Source: Sinonovacula constricta
Taxonomy: Eukaryota; Mollusca; Bivalvia; Cardiida; Solecurtidae
NCBI GenBank assembly: GCA_007844125.1
Contig: CM017561.1
Span: 19,345,170-19,409,169 of the forward strand
Length of the DNA: 64,000 nt
Direction of reading: 5' to 3'
The notes under the pieces were generated by a model. The model made no database searches. It saw nothing but the letters and a program-made list of their open reading frames with translations, and was not told where the DNA came from. The position numbers and the translations under genes are program-made. The first letter of the stretch is position 1, and the number at the start of each line of letters is the position of its first letter. Shown here in pieces: positions 59,788 to 64,000 of this stretch.

Positions 59788-62384
59788 AATAACAAACAAC
59801 AACATTCCATTTAATCTAATTTTATTACAGAAAATATTGTTTAATTAAATATGTCCTAGAAAATAACAAAGAAACATCTATACAGCTAAACAATCAACAA
59901 GCATATAAATGAAACATGACAAATCTTCCTCTCACCAAATATATGGTACGTAAGGTGTAGAATAAACAAGCACACTGAGCAATACCCAGAGTAGTTGTAT
60001 AGGCCATCAGGGGTTTATACTCAATCTTTTAACTCAATTAGTATGCTTGCTAACTGATCAAGCTATTAAAAATAAAGGAAAAGCCTGTGATGATGAATAC
60101 ATCTTTCATGAAGCGAATACTGAGAAATAAAATGTCATTCTCTACGATTGTTTTTAAACACCTTTGTTCTGCTATTATTTTATTAAGTAGTGTTAATGTT
60201 GAGCAGTTATCATTGTGTTTACAAAGCACATCTACCAACAAAGTGTATTGTTGGTAATGGTTAGTAAATGATTACTTCATTTATGTACTTAACCAGTTGA
60301 TATTTGACATTTTGGTGCATTATAACATATGCAGTTCAGTAAGATATAATTTAGATAAAGAATATAATCTCTAAGTAACAGAAGTAGATATCACATCATT
60401 GTAAAGAGACTCCCTATTGTCAAAGACTTATCAAGTGTACTTTTATCAAAGTTAAACATATTAGGGTAAAAGTTAACATCACAAATACAAGAGTAAAATG
60501 TTTCAAATACAGCCATAAATGCAAGAAAACATTAAATTACTACAATCACAGTGCTACACAATGTTTTGATTTGAAAGAAAATAAACCTCTAGCAACAAAA
60601 TGAATACACAATAAACATTAAAAAAACAGTTAAAGGTATTCTAGAGAATATTCTACTAATAAAAATATCAATAAATAAGATATAGGTCTGCAAGTTGGAC
60701 GGAATACATACGTGTATAGTATCTTATCACAGAAAAAAGGTTGAGAAAAAAGTTATTAAAAATATCACAAAATAGTGCCATAAAACACGATAGCACTAAG
60801 TTTAACCAATATAACTAGTAATACACATCCCTTTACTCAGGTAGCCTGAAAATATTTCTTGTTAACGATAAAAAAAGACATGAGCTTCAGTTGTCATCAA
60901 GATTGTGTGATAAAATAAAGCAACAACTATTTTTCGACATGTTAAGTTGCATTATTTTGTTTTTCAAATATGTCTTTCATATAATTAGATAAAATTCAAC
61001 AAACGAAAAACAAATTAATTACACCATTTTTTGTGGGTTTTTTTTGTTTTTTTTTTGTGCTAAAGTAACAAGTAAAGAACAAAAGAAGGATATTTATCTT
61101 TTCAAACAAAATGTATCTACCATGATAAGTAATTGTTAACTTTAAGATATTTCATTTTCTTTTTAGTTATACAAGTCTACTTCATAAAACACAGTAAAAA
61201 ACAAATTGCTAGCATAAAGATATTAACAGAACCCATTAGGAAGGGTTAAAATACCACTAAAACACTCAGTCAAACTATCACATACTTTCTACTACATATG
61301 CAAGCAATTTTTTAATGCTTGTTTTAAATAACAATAAAAAATAAACTCAATACTAAAGATATAATGTTCTCAAAAAAAATCAATATTAATAAAAAAGAAA
61401 TTGACATAGCTCAATTAGTAGCCATAGTAAAAAGTGTTCAAGCTTTGATACAACAAAAGAAAAGATTTAAGTAAATATGATATCACTCTCCAATTAAAAC
61501 TTGAATAATTAGTTACTTTTTACTGAGAATTAAATTACATCTAACACGTAAGGCATATCTACTAAAAGTGAAATAAGACAAGTCATTACTTTTTAAAAAC
61601 TTGTAATTACATAAATATCACCATTTAAACACAATCACATATTTCTAGAGACAGTTTCATATATTCATTATCAGGTTTTAAAATTTACTTTAGTAACATG
61701 AAAAAATCAACCTTCCAATCATGGCTCTATATAACAATGTATATATGTATGTTAAATGAACTTATCTTTCAAAATCTGTTAAGTTTTATATTCATATTTT
61801 CAGACAGTTTAATATGAGAATAATGAAACTGATGTACATTGACATATGGTTTAATAGCATGATAAAAAAGTCCAAAATTCTATCATGATTACTGGGAATG
61901 TGTTGTTTGGGTGTCTCCCATGTCGGGGTGTCTCCCATGTCTGGGTGTCTCCCATGTCTGGCTGTCTCCCATGTCTGGGTGTCTCTCATGTCTGGGTGTC
62001 TCCCATGTCTGGGTGTCTCCCATGTCTACTTATCATTAGACAGTTTGAGTGTCTTTGTACATGGTGTGTAAATCTTATTAACAAGATGACAAAAATGCTT
62101 TCCTAATCTTTAACATGAAAGTTTGTTTACATGTATTTAACATTTCTTTCCTTTCTGTGTTTTTCTACTTCTCTATCCCATTGCCTTGTACATTCATTGG
62201 TTAAATAAAGATCCATGTTGACATTGTAACAGGGTCTAGAAAAATGTTTCCTTCCTCTAGCTCTCCTTCTCAAAGTCAAAAACATTTCTTATTTTAATAA
62301 CAGAAGTGTCCAACATCATATATTGATATACAGAAATATTGTCTATCCTTTCTCCCTCCTCTTCTATCCTCACCATCATCTCCA
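59788..62384 (-). other. Probable 3'UTR/downstream region of the minus-strand gene
   Basis: AT-rich sequence without ORF support lying directly downstream (minus strand) of the stop at 62385. Possible poly(A) signals on the minus strand are frequent; the last before the satellite is GTAATAAAATTAG at about 59817-59829. How far the transcript extends cannot be told from sequence alone. It contains the 17-bp minisatellite at 61907-62025. Confidence 0.35.
61907..62025. repeat. 17-bp minisatellite (7 copies)
   Basis: Seven units of CTGGGTGTCTCCCATGT with few substitutions. It is located in the presumed 3'UTR or downstream flank of the minus-strand gene. Confidence 0.95.
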
Positions 62385-62704
62385 TCACAATGTCTCATAG
62401 GCTACTTGTACATTTCTGCTGCTTGCAGGGCGCATCAGAATCTTGTGAGATTTTGGAGAGGGTGTTTGGCGTTCCATGTACGGGCTCTTCAAGAGGTATG
62501 CGTATGTGGTGGTGTGCGCGGAATATGGTCGCTGGTTTACCGATAGTTTGTTCTGTTTCTGCTTCTTACGTTTTGGGCTAACTGCTTTTCTCTGGAAGAA
62601 GATTCGCTCAATCGATGGTTCTTCTTCACATTTAGGTGAAGGTGGGTGTGGCTTGACAATGTTCTTGAAAGGTGATTGATTGTTCACAAACTGCAAGATG
62701 GTTT
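62385..62704 (-). CDS. Terminal coding exon of unknown, probably nuclear protein
   Basis: A strong acceptor (pyrimidine run ending CTTTTCAG, AG at 62706-62705) opens the exon. Its first two bases complete the codon left by the exon at 63411, giving E-T-I-L-Q-F, and the frame continues for 106 residues to TGA (62387-62385). The sequence is basic and proline-rich. Four Ser/Thr-Pro sites are followed by Lys (SPKCEEE, VSPKRKKQKQNK, RQTPSPKS), and KRKKQKQNK is a likely nuclear localisation signal adjacent to a CDK/MAPK-type site. No folded domain is recognised; the region is probably disordered. The ORF could be read from an internal TTG, but the splice phase explains the 5' end better. Confidence 0.8.
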
Positions 62705-63372
62705 CTGAAAAGAAAAAAAATGCATAGAAATAGCTTTGTGAATGCTATCATAACAATGTCAAAAAAGGACTGATGGTTATATTAAAAAGATGATTTCATG
62801 AAACAATTTTAAATGGACAGTTCCAAATAGAGCACGTGTACCACATGGTGGACAGCTGGCCTACTTTATACACCAAAGAACAAATGCAGACCGTTTCTGA
62901 TACTGTTTTCGAGTACCTGACCCAGATATGAATAAAAACTGTAAACCTAAATAAGGGATGGAGTCACATACAATGTGCAGAATGTAGCATATTTGGGGAT
63001 TTAATAATCTTCAGAATTATCACAGCATCATCAATGACCTCCTAATCAACAAAATCATTTTATATTTGATATTTTTATTACCAGTATTAATATCATCTTA
63101 GCAATTATCATCATTATCACTTATCCTCATCTTATATCTATCCCATCAAACCATTAAATCCACATATATCATATTGTTCTAGTATCATCATCTTCATATC
63201 CTCCTTCTCTTTCTCCATATCCTCCTTATCACCACTATCATCATCAACATCCTTTTTCCTCCTTATCACCACTATCATCATCATCATCATCATCATCATC
63301 AACATCCTCATCACAATCGTTATCATCAACATTATCATCTACTTATCACAATCATCATTATCAGCATCTTGG

Positions 63373-63403
<31 letters not shown>

Positions 63404-63410
63404 CACTTAC
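62705..63410 (-). other. Intron of the minus-strand gene
   Basis: Starts GTAAGT and ends TTTTCAG on the minus strand. About 706 bp, containing several TCATCA/ATC microsatellites (notably about 63275-63305 and 63373-63402). The minus-strand Met/Asp-rich ORF at 63138-63338 is their translation. Confidence 0.75.
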
Positions 63411-63566
63411 CAACAGACTCCTCATCAATAGAGGTATCGTCACGGCAACTGTCACACTTGAAGACGGGGCAGGGTACTGCTGTCACCTCACTAAAAGTGT
63501 GTCGCATGAATGCAGAGAATGATCCGTAGTCATAGGCACTGTAGCGGCCATGCCAGGCAATGTAAC
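63411..63566 (-). CDS. Internal coding exon of unknown protein with Cys-rich motif
   Basis: Acceptor TTGTTTTATTTCAG before 63566 and donor GTTG|GTAAGT at 63410. After two bases of a split codon it encodes 51 residues (YIAWHGRYSAYDYGSFSAF ... SIDEESV), ending with one base that pairs with the exon at 62704. A PCPVFKCDSC segment (residues 31-40) gives C-x4-C-x2-C, which could be half of a zinc-binding site or part of a thiol cluster. Composition is clearly coding, with balanced third positions. The other two frames are closed early by stops. Upstream exons lie beyond the window or in the last 430 bp, where I see only a SINE. The family is not recognised. Confidence 0.8.
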
Positions 63567-63850
63567 CTGAAATAAAACAATTTTGTTGTTGTTTTATTTG
63601 CTTTAACTGCTCAGATTCTGCTAGTCATTTTTATAGAGTTGATGTTTAGCTGGTGATGATGAACCAGTCAAAAGGTCTTTACAAAGTACAAGAGAAGGGC
63701 ATTTCTGTCATAGACAAACTGTTGAGACAAGTTTGAAGAAGAGAAATTTTATCTCATAAACCTGTTTGCTCATGAATAAATATGTAAATGGATTCTTTAA
63801 CAGTACTCATTTAAGAAAAAATAATGCAATTTAACAATTATTTTTTTGTT

Positions 63851-64000
63851 ACATCACGCCAACATAATTATGGTCATACTGGCGACATCCAGCTAATTAC
63901 TGGTGGAGGAAGACCCCAGACTTATGTCTGGGTAGAACCACTGGCGCACCACAGATTAGCTGGAAACCTCTCCATATGAAAGTTCTCACCTCGACTGGGA
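63851..64000 (-). repeat. tRNA-derived SINE-like repeat, copy S6 (cut by window end)
   Basis: Clear family body: 'aattatggtcatactggcgac', 'cccagacttatgtctggg', 'tagaaccactggcgcacc' and 'gattagctggaaacctctcc'. The tRNA-like head would lie beyond the right edge. If the minus-strand gene extends upstream, this SINE sits in one of its introns. Confidence 0.75.

Noticed and set aside
63138..63338. Met/Asp-rich minus-strand ORF
   Set aside because: Intron microsatellite (ATC)n of the minus-strand gene.

Overview
This is a stretch of animal nuclear DNA, not bacterial, phage or organellar. The evidence is spliced exons with GT/AG borders, long AT-rich non-coding tracts, tRNA-derived SINE-like repeats, TTAA-flanked short inverted-repeat transposons and many micro-, mini- and satellite arrays. 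The repeat style, with tandem arrays of 16-54 bp monomers and tRNA-headed SINEs, suggests a lophotrochozoan, most likely a bivalve or other mollusc. That placement is an inference; no single marker in the window proves it.

Coding content is sparse. The best gene lies at the right edge on the minus strand: two phase-compatible exons (63411-63566 and 62385-62704) ending in a stop, with unrecognised, apparently nuclear-type protein sequence. On the plus strand, two or three short phase-compatible exon candidates lie at 49543-49640, 50521-50595 and 55177-55212. Smaller candidates are a 44-codon ORF with an excellent start context behind an NRF1/E2F-like promoter (30028-30162), a 98-codon ORF preceded by a tiny uORF and followed by AATAAA (11889-12185), and a 128-codon ORF on the minus strand (13624-14010). 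Most other ORFs over 60 codons are products of tandem repeats or chance.

Ten tandem arrays occupy roughly 15% of the window: 16 bp (285-1455), 40 bp (2461-2660), 54 bp (5994-6483), 22 bp (8903-9064), 17 bp (15069-16037), 46 bp (26741-28853), 52 bp (32421-33684), about 21 bp (42141-42425), 44 bp (56837-59787) and 17 bp (61907-62025). A family of at least nine short non-autonomous DNA transposons (inverted ends AGGTGGTAACCGACAGTTT, TTAA targets) is scattered from 2.4 to 48.8 kb; one copy is inserted inside another. At least six copies of a tRNA-derived SINE-like repeat, all in the same orientation, are also present.

The repeats appear to feed one another. One transposon copy carries a 5x40-bp expansion, and a 54-bp array starts exactly at the TTAA edge of another copy. 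The 46-bp satellite abuts a SINE head, and its monomer resembles the box-A part of that head. I found no clear undescribed molecular system. The most interesting material is this link between mobile elements and satellites, an exact 61-bp duplication 11.5 kb apart, a cluster of nuclear-receptor-like sites at 49.6-51.7 kb, and the possible micropeptide gene at 30.0 kb.
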